In this document: positions 8,729 to 17,447 of the stretch, piece by piece
Position numbering within the stretch: the first letter of the stretch is position 1
How the letters are laid out: each line of letters starts with the position of its first letter
Source of the DNA: DAOTWA01 sp963702935
GTDB lineage: Bacteria > Chloroflexota > Anaerolineae > Anaerolineales > Anaerolineaceae
Direction of reading: 5' to 3'
DNA: 64,000 nucleotides
Assembly: GCA_963702935.1 (NCBI GenBank)
Contig: OY969772.1
Location: 3,410,001-3,474,000 of the forward strand
Program-made: the position numbers and the translations under genes
Notes under the pieces: generated by a model
Told to the model about the DNA's origin: nothing
Databases searched by the model: none
What the model saw: only the letters and a program-made list of their open reading frames with translations

Positions 8729-11059
8729 TCAGGCCAGTCCCAGGCCCTGCCGGCAGGCAGCCGAGGTATCCACTTCGGGCGAGTCGCTGCCGGTCAGGAT
8801 CACCCGCGGGGTGAGCGGGAAAGTCCGCCAGCGTTTGCCGGTGGCCTGGAAGATGGCGTTGGCGATGGCCGGGGCGGTAGAAATCATGGTAGGCTCGGCC
8901 AGGTTGCGCGCTCCATAAGGCCCTTCGGGGTAATCCGTCTCGATGAAGTGGCCGTCGATGGGGGGAATTTCCCGGGCGGTGGGGATGTGGTAGTCGTGCA
9001 GATCCAGGGTCTGCGGGTAGCCGTTGTGGAAGCTGATGTGCTCGGTGAGGGCGTAGCCAATGCCCATGGCGATGCCGCCGTACAACTGGCCGAACGCTCC
9101 CTGCGGGAAGAGGATGCGGCCGCCGTCGTGGGCAGCCCATACGCCCAGGACGCGCGTCACACCGTTGGCCAGGTTGGTCTCGACTTCGACCACCTGCGCT
9201 CCAAAGGTATAGCAATGGTAGGGCACTCCCTTGCCCGTCTCGAAGTTCCATTCCAGGGTCGGCATCTGCCATTTGCCGCGCGCGTACAGCGAGAGTCCCA
9301 TCTGGCGCGCGTGGCGCGCGACTTCGTCGAAGGTCATCTGTTCTTCACTGGGTCCGATGAACAGCTCTGCGTGGCGGAACACCTGCTCGGGCTGGCAATC
9401 CAGGGCGTTCGCCGCCGCCCATTTGAGCACCTGGTTGAGGCGCTGTGCGGCGGCCAGGGTGGCGTTGCCGCCGACCATGGAGGCGCGCGAAGCTACCGTG
9501 GGGCCTGATTCGATGGCGGTCTGGGTATCCGGGCGCAAGATGTGGATGCGCTCCGGGCTGACTTTCAGCTCCTCGGCGGCCACCAACATGTACACGGTGC
9601 GGCTGCCCTGCCCGAAGTCCGTCAGGCCGCACGTGAGCGTGACGGAGCCATCCTCTTCGATCTTGAGGGTGGTGGTGCCGTAATCCGCGCCTTCGCCGCC
9701 CAGGCTGCTGCCGTGGAAATAGCAGGCCACGCCGATCCCGCGCCGCAGGTCGCCCGTCTGCTCGGCGGCGTACAGGCTGCGTTTGTGCGCCCAATCGGAG
9801 CGCTCGCGCACCAGGCGCAGGCATTCGTCCAGGTTGATCTGCTGGTCGATGCGATTGCCGCTCATGGCCGTGTCGCCGCTGTGCAGGCAGTTCTGCAAGC
9901 GCAGCTCGATGGGGTCGCGCCCCAGGCGATAGGCCAGCTCGTCGATGGCCTGCTCGATGGCGCCCATGGCTTCTGTATTGCCAAAGCCGCGCATGGCGCC
10001 GGAATATCCGTTGTTGGTGTACACCGATAGTGTGTCTACGTGCACGGCCTGGTAGCGATAAGGGCCGGCGGCGTGTACCGAAGCCCGCCAGGAGGACAGA
10101 GGAGTCTGGGAGGAGTAAGCGCCGCTGTCCACCAGCAAGTTCACCCTGGCGGCTTTCAGCTCGCCGTCTCCCGTGGCGCCCAGCTTGATCTTGACTTCCA
10201 TCGCCTCGCGCTTGTAGCCCCCCAGGAAGGATTCGGTTTGGGTCAGCGCCAGGCGTACGGGGCGTTTGGTTTTGAGGGCCAGGGCGCCAACCTGGGCTGC
10301 CGATTGGTAGGTGATGTCGTCCTTGCCGCCAAAGGAGCCGCCCACGTGCGCCTGGATCACGCGCACTTTCTCCTCCGGCAGGCCCAGCATCATCATCAGG
10401 TTGTCGCGATTGATGAAGGGCGACTGGTCGTTGGCGTAAATCGTCAGGCCGCCGTCCGGCTCGGGAATGGCCAGGGTGGCCTCGGTCTCCAGATAGGCGT
10501 GCTCCTGGTGCTTGAAGAAGTAAGTTCCCTCCAGGGTGACTTCGCAGGTCTCCAGGATCGGGTCCGGGTCGCCGAATCTCACCCGGTGCGTGTTGGAAAT
10601 ATTGCCCGTGCCGGGCGCTTCCGTCTCGGGGATGATGGGGGCGTCGGCGTCCAGGGCGTGGTGAATGTCGGAGACGACCGGCAGCTCTTCGTATTCCACT
10701 CGGATGGCGCGTATGCCTTGCAAGGCGGCCTCTTCGCTCTCGGCGGCCACGGCTGCCACCGGGTCGCCCACGTAGCTCACCTTCTTCCAGGCCAGGGCGA
10801 AGGCGTCCTTGATCGGCCAGCCCCAATTCCCGTGGTTGACGAAATCATCCGCGGTGACCACGGCCAGTACGCCGGGCACCTGCAAAGCCGGCGCGGTGTC
10901 CAGGCGGCGGATACGCGCGTGGGGCAGCGGGCTGCGCAGCACTTTGGCGTGCAGCATGTTGGGAAGGCGGTAATCTCCCACGTAACGCGCTTTGCCGGTC
11001 ACTTTTTCGGGGCCGTCCTCAGGTCGAGAGCGTTTTCCAATGTATTGAAATTCGCTCAT
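8729..11059 (-). CDS. Xanthine dehydrogenase-family molybdopterin subunit
   Basis: A 776-residue Mo-binding subunit of the xanthine dehydrogenase/aldehyde oxidase family. The small N-terminal domain opens with KVTGKARYVGDY. Then come the substrate-binding motif GGSFGGKDD, the GAMRGFGNTEA loop that replaces the FRGFG segment of classical XDH, DFGQGSRTVYM, and the C-terminal catalytic Glu region GARNLAEPTMISTAPAI. ATG overlaps the TGA of the FeS gene (ATGA), so translation is coupled. The likely reaction is hydroxylation or reduction of a purine or N-heterocycle. No FAD subunit gene is present in this operon. Xanthine itself is not assured as the substrate. Confidence 0.92.
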   Translation of the reverse strand: MSEFQYIGKRSRPEDGPEKVTGKARYVGDYRLPNMLHAKVLRSPLPHARIRRLDTAPALQVPGVLAVVTADDFVNHGNWGWPIKDAFALAWKKVSYVGDPVAAVAAESEEAALQGIRAIRVEYEELPVVSDIHHALDADAPIIPETEAPGTGNISNTHRVRFGDPDPILETCEVTLEGTYFFKHQEHAYLETEATLAIPEPDGGLTIYANDQSPFINRDNLMMMLGLPEEKVRVIQAHVGGSFGGKDDITYQSAAQVGALALKTKRPVRLALTQTESFLGGYKREAMEVKIKLGATGDGELKAARVNLLVDSGAYSSQTPLSSWRASVHAAGPYRYQAVHVDTLSVYTNNGYSGAMRGFGNTEAMGAIEQAIDELAYRLGRDPIELRLQNCLHSGDTAMSGNRIDQQINLDECLRLVRERSDWAHKRSLYAAEQTGDLRRGIGVACYFHGSSLGGEGADYGTTTLKIEEDGSVTLTCGLTDFGQGSRTVYMLVAAEELKVSPERIHILRPDTQTAIESGPTVASRASMVGGNATLAAAQRLNQVLKWAAANALDCQPEQVFRHAELFIGPSEEQMTFDEVARHARQMGLSLYARGKWQMPTLEWNFETGKGVPYHCYTFGAQVVEVETNLANGVTRVLGVWAAHDGGRILFPQGAFGQLYGGIAMGIGYALTEHISFHNGYPQTLDLHDYHIPTAREIPPIDGHFIETDYPEGPYGARNLAEPTMISTAPAIANAIFQATGKRWRTFPLTPRVILTGSDSPEVDTSAACRQGLGLA

Positions 11060-11589
11060 AGTGCACTCTCCAACACTTCCTGAGATTGGCTTTGCCGGGC
11101 GCTCTGCCTTTGATAGGCGGTCTCTTCGATCGCGTCGATGATCTGCTGGTAACCGGTACAACGGCACAGGACGGGCGTAATTCCGTCGCGGATCTCTTCC
11201 CGGCTGGGAGCAGGGTTGCGGCGCAAGAGGGCTTCGCCGGCCAGCACCATGGCCGGGGTGCAGTAGCCACATTGCACCGCGCCGTGGTTGAGGAAGGAGC
11301 GTTGAAGATCGCTGAGGCCGCCGTCCTCGCCGCGGATGCCCTCGATGGTGACCACCTGGCGCCCTGGCAGCTTGGAGGCCGGCAGGAGGCAAGATTTGGC
11401 CAGTTTTCCGTCCAATAGGACCGAGCAGACTCCACAATCCCCTGAGGTGCAGCCGCATTTAGTGCCGGTCAGACCCAGGTCATCCCGCAGCAGCTTGAGC
11501 AGCGTGCGCTGCGGATCGACTTCTAATTGCATCGTTTGGCCATTCAAGGTAAATTCAATCTTCATATTTTTATCACCGTTGGGTTGCAT
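11056..11589 (-). CDS. Xanthine dehydrogenase-family [2Fe-2S] subunit
   Basis: A small electron-transfer subunit of 177 residues. The plant-type cluster is CGCTSGDCGVCSVLLDG plus a following Cys in AKSC. The second, four-helix cluster has CGYCTPAMVL and VLCRCTGYQQI. It passes electrons from the Mo subunit encoded just downstream with an ATGA overlap. I chose the ATG at 11587-11589 because AGGA lies nine bases upstream, overlapping the amidohydrolase stop; the conserved fold begins eight residues later at MKIEFTLNG (11565), which is the alternative start. Confidence 0.9.
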   Translation of the reverse strand: MQPNGDKNMKIEFTLNGQTMQLEVDPQRTLLKLLRDDLGLTGTKCGCTSGDCGVCSVLLDGKLAKSCLLPASKLPGRQVVTIEGIRGEDGGLSDLQRSFLNHGAVQCGYCTPAMVLAGEALLRRNPAPSREEIRDGITPVLCRCTGYQQIIDAIEETAYQRQSARQSQSQEVLESAL

Positions 11590-11600
11590 GGATAAGATTC

Positions 11601-12915
11601 CTAAGCCAGATTCCAAAGACGCTCGGCGGATGCCTGGGTGCGCGCTTGCAGCGTGGCCAGGTCCAGGCCGGGGATGTTTCCTTCGCGCATGAGCGTCTTT
11701 CCGGCGACGACTACGCCGCTCACGTCGCTTTGATGGCAGAAGAGCAGGGTCTGGTCGTAAAGATTGTGCTCTTTGAGCGGAGTGGGCAGGCTGGCCTTGA
11801 ACAATTGCAGGTCCGCCTGCCAGCCCGGCGCCAGGCGCCCCACCTTTTCCAGCCCGATCGCCTTTGCGCCGCCTTCGGTGGCCAGGTACCACACCTGCCA
11901 GGCGGGCATCACCTGGGGATCCTGTTGGTTAGCCTTGTGGATCAGGAAGGCCCCGCGCATCACTTCGAAGAAATCGGTGATATAGCCATCCGACCCCAAC
12001 CCCACGCTCACGCCGGCGTCCACCAGGGCCGGCAGGGGGGCGATTCCGCCGCCCACCTCGCAATTCGAGAGCGGCATGTGGGTCACACGCGCTTTGTGCC
12101 GCGCCAGCAGCTCGATCTCCTCCGGGCTGATCTGCACGCATTGCGACAGGAGGCTGCGCTCGCTGAGCACTCCCAGGTCGGCGTAATATTGGATGGGGCG
12201 CTTGCCGTAAGTCTCCAGCGCGTAGCGCGGCTCGTAGGCGCCCTCGGAGCAGTGGGCGTGCACCAGCGCGCCGCATTCCTCTGCCATCTGGTACGCTTGT
12301 TGGATGAAGTGCGTGTCGCAGGTGAAGGTGGTGTGGAAGCACATCATCCCGCTCACCAGGCCGCCCTGTTTGCGCGCCGCCTGGATGAAGTCGAAATTTT
12401 CTCGCAGCCCCAACTGGCCGTTCTCCGGGCTAAGCCGTTGCGTGGCTTCGAAGGACAGGATGCCGCGCAGTCCGCGCTTGCGCACGATCCCGGCCTGGGC
12501 TTCCAGGATGCCCGGCAGGGCGTTGGGGGCTTCTTCGCAGTCGTAAAAGGAGGTGAACTCCGGAACGGATCAGCGCGGCGCAATTGGCGTCGGTAGCCGC
12601 GCCGATCATCTCGCGCTCCAGGCGGTTCTCCACCAGCGGCCACCAGAAATCTTCCAGGAAAGGCATAAAGCCCGAGGGGGCTTTCGCCAGGGGAATGCCG
12701 TGGGCCAGGATGCCGTAGAGATGGGTGTGGGTATCCACGAAGCCCGGCGCCAGGATTTGCCCGGCGGCCTCCCAGACCTCGTCTTCCGGGAAGCTCTCCC
12801 GCAAGGCCGCGTTCGGTGCGACGGTGGTGATCTCGCTGCCGAAGATGCGCACCCCCCAGTCTGCCAGGGGCTTGTCTTTCGCGGAGGGGATCAGCCAGGA
12901 TGGAAGGATGAGCAT
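11601..12915 (-). CDS. SsnA-like amidohydrolase, one frameshift in this sequence
   Basis: A metal-dependent amidohydrolase. The N-terminal part contains APGFVDTHTHLYG and FLEDFWWPLVENR; the W-W-L segment and spacing resemble SsnA. The C-terminal part has AHCSEGAYEP, THMPLSNCEVGGG and the catalytic Asp in GLGSDGYITDFFE. The two parts are in different frames joined at 12555-12560, where the plus strand reads GAACTC and GACTC is expected. Removing one base gives SGVTSFYDCEEAPN and a 437-residue protein, close to the usual SsnA length. ATG lies inside the hyuA-like gene (25-bp overlap). Substrate is probably an amino- or oxo-purine, but this is inferred from context. Confidence 0.82.
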
Positions 12916-14270
12916 GGAATGAAGCCTCCAGAATAAGGTTGGCCGACCCACTCGCCCGCGCGCACGAGCACCTGGCCGCGCAGCAGGGTGGTGTGCACCC
13001 CGCCCGCCAGGGAGATGCCCTCGTAAGGGGTGTAGTCGACGTTTTCGTGCAGCAGCGCCTGGGTCACGCGCAGGCTGCCATCGGGCTGAAAGAGCACGAT
13101 GTCCGCGTCTGCCCCGGGGACCAGCTCGCCTTTGCGCGGGTGCAGGCCAAACAGGCGCGCCGGGGCGGTGCAGCACAGATCGACCCATTGGCTGAGGGTG
13201 AGCTTGCCGGTCTTTACCCCAAAGGTGTACAGCAGGGCCAGGCGCAGCTCGATGCCCGGCAGGCCGGAAGGAATCTCCAGGAAGGAGTGCCTGCCCAGCT
13301 CTTTTTGCCCGTGGAAATTGAAAGCGCAATGATCCGTGCCCAGGGTTTGCAGCTCGCCGGCCTGCAGGGCCTCCCATAGGGCTTCCTGGTCGGCGGGGGT
13401 GCGCAAGGGTGGGCAGCACACGAATTTGGCGCCGCTGAAATCGCTGGTGCGGATGCGCGATTCGTCCAGGAGCAGGTACTGGGGGCAGGTCTCCCCCCAG
13501 GCGGCCTGCCCGCTCTGGCGGGCGCGTGCGATGGCGGCTGCCCCGGCGCGGGTGGAAACGTGCACGATGTAAAGCGGGCAGCCGGCGAAGGCCGCCAGGG
13601 AAAGCACGCGTTCCACCGCTTCCTTTTCGGCGAGGGCCGGCCGGCTTTGCGGAAAATCGCGCAGGCTGAGGCGCCCGGCCGCTTGCAGCTCGCGCGTGGC
13701 GCGCTGCAGGATGGCGTCTGACTCGGCGTGCACCATGGCCAGGGCGCCGGCCTTGCCGATGGCGGCGAAGGCCGCCAGCAGCTCTTCGTCGTTCAGGTGG
13801 AAGCCCGCGTAGGTAGTGTAGAGCTTGAAAGAGGGCAGGCCGGCCGCCACGATCCCCGGCGCCTGGGCCAGGGTGTCTTCGTCGGCGCTGCACAGCGTCA
13901 TGTGAAGGCCAAAATCGATGGCAGCTCCCGCCTGGGCCACGCTCAGGCGCTCGCGGAAGGCTTCCAGCAAGGGCTGGCCGGGGTGCCCCGGCTCGACGAA
14001 GTCGATCACCGTGGTGGTGCCCCCCAAAGCGGCGGCTCGCGTGCCGCTTGCCCAGGTCTCGCTGGTCGTTGTGGTGGGGGTGGGCATTTCCAGGTGCACG
14101 TGCGGGTCGACCCCGCCCGGAAGCACCAGCATCCCATTGGCCGGGATGCGCTCGCGCCCTTCCAGATGGGGGGCAATCTCGGCGATCTTTTCTCCCAGGA
14201 TGCCGATATCTGCCTGCCAGACAGCAGTGCTGGAAACCAGGGTGCCATTTTGAATCACGAGATCATACAT
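12891..14270 (-). CDS. hyuA: Dihydropyrimidinase/D-hydantoinase family hydrolase (HyuA/YgeZ-like)
   Basis: A 459-residue cyclic amidohydrolase. It shows the HxH motif in GGVDPHVHLEMP, the lysine expected to be carboxylated in PSFKLYTTYAGF, a metal His in YIVHVSTRAG, and GTDHCAFNFHGQK, typical of hydantoinases (GTDHC.F). It opens or closes a five- or six-membered cyclic amide such as a hydantoin, dihydropyrimidine or allantoin. It is the first gene after the promoter at 14420-14448, so it should be the promoter-proximal step of the purine operon. Allantoinase is an alternative; the substrate cannot be fixed by eye. Confidence 0.88.
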   Translation of the reverse strand: MYDLVIQNGTLVSSTAVWQADIGILGEKIAEIAPHLEGRERIPANGMLVLPGGVDPHVHLEMPTPTTTTSETWASGTRAAALGGTTTVIDFVEPGHPGQPLLEAFRERLSVAQAGAAIDFGLHMTLCSADEDTLAQAPGIVAAGLPSFKLYTTYAGFHLNDEELLAAFAAIGKAGALAMVHAESDAILQRATRELQAAGRLSLRDFPQSRPALAEKEAVERVLSLAAFAGCPLYIVHVSTRAGAAAIARARQSGQAAWGETCPQYLLLDESRIRTSDFSGAKFVCCPPLRTPADQEALWEALQAGELQTLGTDHCAFNFHGQKELGRHSFLEIPSGLPGIELRLALLYTFGVKTGKLTLSQWVDLCCTAPARLFGLHPRKGELVPGADADIVLFQPDGSLRVTQALLHENVDYTPYEGISLAGGVHTTLLRGQVLVRAGEWVGQPYSGGFIPCSSFHPG

Positions 14271-14387
14271 CGTTTAGATCACCGGCGGCGAGAGAATAAA
14301 GATCCAAACAACTTTATCGTCCGTACTGAAGCCCGCTTCGTTCGGGTGGGCTTTGTCCAGCCAGGAAGAAAGTAGGTGAAGTGATAC

Positions 14388-14415
14388 TTTACAATTGGAA
14401 AGTCATAATTTACAA
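14388..14415. promoter_or_regulatory. Two TTTACAA sites, possible operator
   Basis: The heptamer TTTACAA occurs at 14388-14394 and 14409-14415, exactly 21 bp or two helical turns apart. The promoter-proximal copy covers the expected transcription start. This fits a repressor site, but no regulator gene is adjacent. Confidence 0.3.
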
Positions 14416-14448
14416 GTGTATTATAGCAAACAGGGGATTAAATGTCAA
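14409..14448 (-). promoter_or_regulatory. Consensus sigma-70 promoter of the purine operon
   Basis: Read on the minus strand, a perfect -35 TTGACA (14448-14443), a 17-bp spacer and a perfect -10 TATAAT (14425-14420) lie upstream of the hyuA-like gene. Transcription should start near 14413, leaving a leader of about 140 nt. Confidence 0.85.
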
Positions 14449-14720
14449 ATGGAAAACTGCGGGTAAGGCAGTTGGCAGGGAGGGATCAGGAAATTGGGGG
14501 ATCAGGCGACGAGGGATCAGGCGACCAGGGGTTCAGGGCCTTTAGGTAGTGGGGGGCGGGACGTTATACGAGGTACGGGGTCGTTTATCAAGCCTGTGCT
14601 GTTTCAGCCACCCCCGCGCCCCCTGGTTGCCCGATCAACGCCTCTCCACTTTCGGCTCTCGACTCTCGATTTCCTAAAAGGATGTGAGGGAATGCTTTTG
14701 GAATGGTAGCCGGGAAAGCT
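14449..14720. other. Spacer with short direct repeats
   Basis: This stretch holds no gene that I can support. It contains two adjacent copies of GGGATCAGGCGAC (14510-14534) with a degenerate third copy, and a pyrimidine-rich tract near 14630-14680 that resembles tracts at 33.38 and 37.73 kb. Confidence 0.5.
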
Positions 14721-15711
14721 TCACTCGAACAGGCAGGAGAGCAGCTCTTCCTTAGAGATGCCTCCAAAATACAGCTCGAGGGGCAGGTCGCTCAAGGCGG
14801 CGTCGACCTCCGCGCGCATGTAACGCTTGCCGAGGAGGCTGCGTTCGACGGTTTCCACGTTCTCCAGGCCGAGAAAATCCCCGTAGAATTTACAGCTCTG
14901 GATGAGGCCCTTGACCACGTTCAACTGGACCTCGACCTGGCCGCCGGCGAAGCGCTTCGATTGCTTATAGTTGTAAGGGGGCGATTCCCCGTAGATCCAC
15001 CTCCAGGTCGAGAATTTCTCTTTTTCGAGGGTGGTAACCCGTTCCAGATCGCGGGCGGTGAGCCGGTATTCCCGGTAGGGCTGCTCGTCGAACAGGGAGT
15101 TGAGCAGCGCCTGCTGGAAATCCTGGATGGTCATCTCGGGGTTCGGCAGATAGTCGCGGATGTTAGTCACCCGGCTGCGCACGGATTTGATCCCCTTGGA
15201 TTGGATCTTATCCGCTTGGACGTTCAGGGCCTGGCCCAGCTTGCTCAGATCGGAGTTGAAGAGCAGCGTGCCGTGATACAGCAGTTTTTTGCGATGCAGG
15301 GCCTGGGCCGTGCCGGAAAACTTCTTGCCGTCGATGGTCATGTCGTTGCGCCCGCTGATCTCGGCTTTTACCCCTATTTTGGCCAGCGCCTTCGCTACGG
15401 GCAGCGCGTATTTTTTGATTTCCACCAGGTCGTAGCGCTCGACGCTGCTGATGAAGGAGAAATTCAGATTCCCCAGGTCGTGGTAGACCGCGCCCCCGCC
15501 CGTGATTCTTGCGCGACACGCGAATTTGGTTGGCTTCCACGTAAGCCTGGTTGATTTCTTCGATGGCATTCTGGTGCTTGCCGATCACGATGGTGTTGTC
15601 GTTCTGCCACAGCAGCACGAGCTCGTCCGGGAGATTGGCGATCTTGAGCAGATACTCTTCGAGGGCCAGGTTGAAATATGGATTGGTCGATGCGTTAGGG
15701 ATGAAGATCAT
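14721..15711 (-). CDS. lplA: Lipoate-protein ligase A, one frameshift in this sequence
   Basis: LplA activates lipoate or octanoate and attaches it to lysines of E2/GcvH domains. The N-terminal MIFIPNASTNPYFNLALEEY and LLWQNDNTIVIGKHQN are classic. The catalytic core TGGGAVYHDLGNLNFSFI, DMTIDGKKFSGTAQ and HGTLLFNSDL follow in the next frame. The shift lies at 15504-15510, where the plus strand reads GATTCTTG and GATTCTG is expected. Removing one base gives VSRRITGGGAVYHD and 329 residues, as in E. coli LplA. The C-terminal lipoate-ligase accessory domain is present. It is transcribed on its own, divergently from the DUF302 gene. Confidence 0.9.
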
Positions 15712-15758
15712 AGCCTGATTTCCTATTGCGCCTCCAGAAAGCCTTGGAAGGTATTGTG

Positions 15759-15764
15759 TATAAT
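15759..15764 (+). promoter_or_regulatory. -10 element before the DUF302 gene
   Basis: TATAAT lies 48 bp upstream of the DUF302 ATG. No good -35 is visible at the usual spacing. The gene has a strong AGGAGG at 15801-15806. Confidence 0.35.
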
Positions 15765-15812
15765 GGTGATAACTTTTATCCTCAAAGTATAGAGTTCCTC
15801 AGGAGGATAGCT

Positions 15813-16211
15813 ATGTCGAATGATACCAGGAACCACGGGATTGTAAACGTGCCCAGCCCCTATTCGGTCGAAGAAAGCCTCGACCGCATAGAAGCTGCCG
15901 CCCGCTCTAAAGGCTTGAGCATCTTCCTGCGTCTGGATCAGCGCATGGAGGCAAAAAAGGTCGGCCTCGATCTGAGGCCAACCCAATTGCTCCTGTTCGG
16001 GAACCCTAAAGCCGGTACGATTTTGATGAATGCTTCGGAAAGCGTCGCGATCGATCTGCCGCTTAAAGCGCTGGCTTGGGAAGATGCCGAAAGCAACGTT
16101 TGGCTGAGTTACAACAGCCCTGATTTTCTGAAAGAGCGCCACGAGCTCAGCGAGGAGCAGGTCAAGCTGGTTGCCGGGGTTGGGGACCTGATCGCCGAAG
16201 CCATTCAATAG
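15813..16211 (+). CDS. DUF302 protein
   Basis: A 132-residue soluble DUF302 protein. The family core is visible as VEESLDRIEAAARSKGLSIF, LLLFGNPKAGTILM and IDLPLKALAWEDAE. The start at SNDTRNHG is set by AGGAGG seven bases upstream. DUF302 has no established reaction; members are often found beside sulfur or redox genes. A second DUF302 gene lies at 16864-17280 on the other strand, with a methyltransferase between them. Confidence 0.85.
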   Translation: MSNDTRNHGIVNVPSPYSVEESLDRIEAAARSKGLSIFLRLDQRMEAKKVGLDLRPTQLLLFGNPKAGTILMNASESVAIDLPLKALAWEDAESNVWLSYNSPDFLKERHELSEEQVKLVAGVGDLIAEAIQ

Positions 16212-16298
16212 GGTGAAGCGGAGCAGAGGTGGACTAGCCCATACCACGCAGCTCATTTTGGCAAAGGCATTGCCCGGGGAGGCAACCCAGGAAATGGA

Positions 16299-16862
16299 TC
16301 AGGCCTCAGGCGACAGATCCAGAAGGAAGAGGGCCATGTGGGCCAGCGGCGGGGTGGAGACCTTTGCAAAGCCGGCCTGTTCTGCCAGGGAGAGCACCTT
16401 GCCCGGCTCGAGACGATGCGCCATGGGCGGCCCAAAGCCTTCGTCGAAGTTAGGCCACTCGAAGACAGCCACGCGCCGGCGCGCCGCCCGGCGCGCTTCG
16501 CGCAGGGCTTTCAGCGGGTCGTCGGCCTCGTGCAGCACGTGCCCCAGAAAGACCAGGTCGAAGGAAGCGTCCGCGCAGGGCAGGCTTTCGGCCTGGCCCA
16601 GGCGGAAGTCGCCCTGGGGTACGAAGCCGCGGGCCGCTTCCAGCATGGCGGGGTTTGCGTCCACCCCTGCCACCGACAGGCCGCGCCGGGCGAAGGCTTC
16701 GGCGAAGATCCCCGAGCCGGTGCCCACGTCCAGCATATTCCCGACTTCCACCCCCTCGAGGACCAGGTCGGCTACGTGCTCCACTTCCATCAAAGCCAGG
16801 CGTTGGGGAGAGCGCAAGCGCTCGACTCCCTGGTGATAGCGGCGTTCGTGCAGGTTGTCCAT
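16299..16862 (-). CDS. Class I SAM-dependent methyltransferase
   Basis: A 187-residue Rossmann-fold methyltransferase. Motif I is LDVGTGSGIFAEAFA. The acidic residue after strand 2 lies in VAGVDANPAML, and motif IV region is FDLVFLGHVLHE. It resembles UbiE/small-molecule methyltransferases. Its ATG follows the DUF302 stop by one base (TGAAATG), so both are co-translated. The substrate is unknown. Confidence 0.85.
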   Translation of the reverse strand: MDNLHERRYHQGVERLRSPQRLALMEVEHVADLVLEGVEVGNMLDVGTGSGIFAEAFARRGLSVAGVDANPAMLEAARGFVPQGDFRLGQAESLPCADASFDLVFLGHVLHEADDPLKALREARRAARRRVAVFEWPNFDEGFGPPMAHRLEPGKVLSLAEQAGFAKVSTPPLAHMALFLLDLSPEA

Positions 16863-16863
16863 T

Positions 16864-17280
16864 TCAGGCGGCCTCCTGGAGCGCCGCTGCCACGCGCCCT
16901 AATCTGGCTTGCGCTTCCTCGGCCACTTCCTTCAGCGCGGGGTTGGAGACGACGCCCAGCATGGCGGTTGGGTCGACTAATCCTACCTGGCTGTCCCCAT
17001 CTTCGAGCCGGCGAATGGTAACGTTGCACGGCAACAGCAATCCCACTTCGGGCGCAAGTGTCAACGCTCGCTGCGCCAGGAGCGGGTTGCAGGCGCCCAG
17101 GATCAAATAAGGGGAGAAATCCACGCCCAGCTTCTTCTGCAGGGTCTCTCTTACGTCTATCTCGGTCAGCACGCCGAAGCCTTCCGCTTTCAGAGCCTCG
17201 ACTGTGCGGGCTTTGGCCGTGTCTAAATCTGATCGTAGGGTGATCAGCGTGCCGATCTTGTTTTGGGTCAGGTTATCCAT
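16864..17280 (-). CDS. DUF302 protein
   Basis: A 138-residue DUF302 protein with ARTVEALKAEGFGVLTEID, YLILGACNPLLAQRAL, VGLLLPCNVTIRR and VDPTAML, which is the better-known form of the family (GACNP and LPCNV). The start is the ATG at 17278-17280 with GGAG seven bases upstream. A Cys in each of two conserved loops hints at metal or redox chemistry, though no function is established. It is the first gene of a two-gene unit with the methyltransferase. Confidence 0.9.
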   Translation of the reverse strand: MDNLTQNKIGTLITLRSDLDTAKARTVEALKAEGFGVLTEIDVRETLQKKLGVDFSPYLILGACNPLLAQRALTLAPEVGLLLPCNVTIRRLEDGDSQVGLVDPTAMLGVVSNPALKEVAEEAQARLGRVAAALQEAA

Positions 17281-17447
17281 TGCTTCACTCCACACCTTTC
17301 ATTTATTCAATGGTTAGATGTGCCGCATAGTTAAAAGTTGCTCTTTCCGGTAAAGCCAACCTGAGAATTGTCGTTTGCAAGGATGAGCTGTGCTGAAATT
17401 GAGCGTAGAACCCCTCTTCTGCGCGTAGCCTTCCCCATCGTCCCGCA

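Noticed and set aside
14494..14709. 71-codon frame in the spacer before the purine operon
   Set aside because: It begins with the short direct repeats (QATRDQATRGSG) and has no ribosome site.
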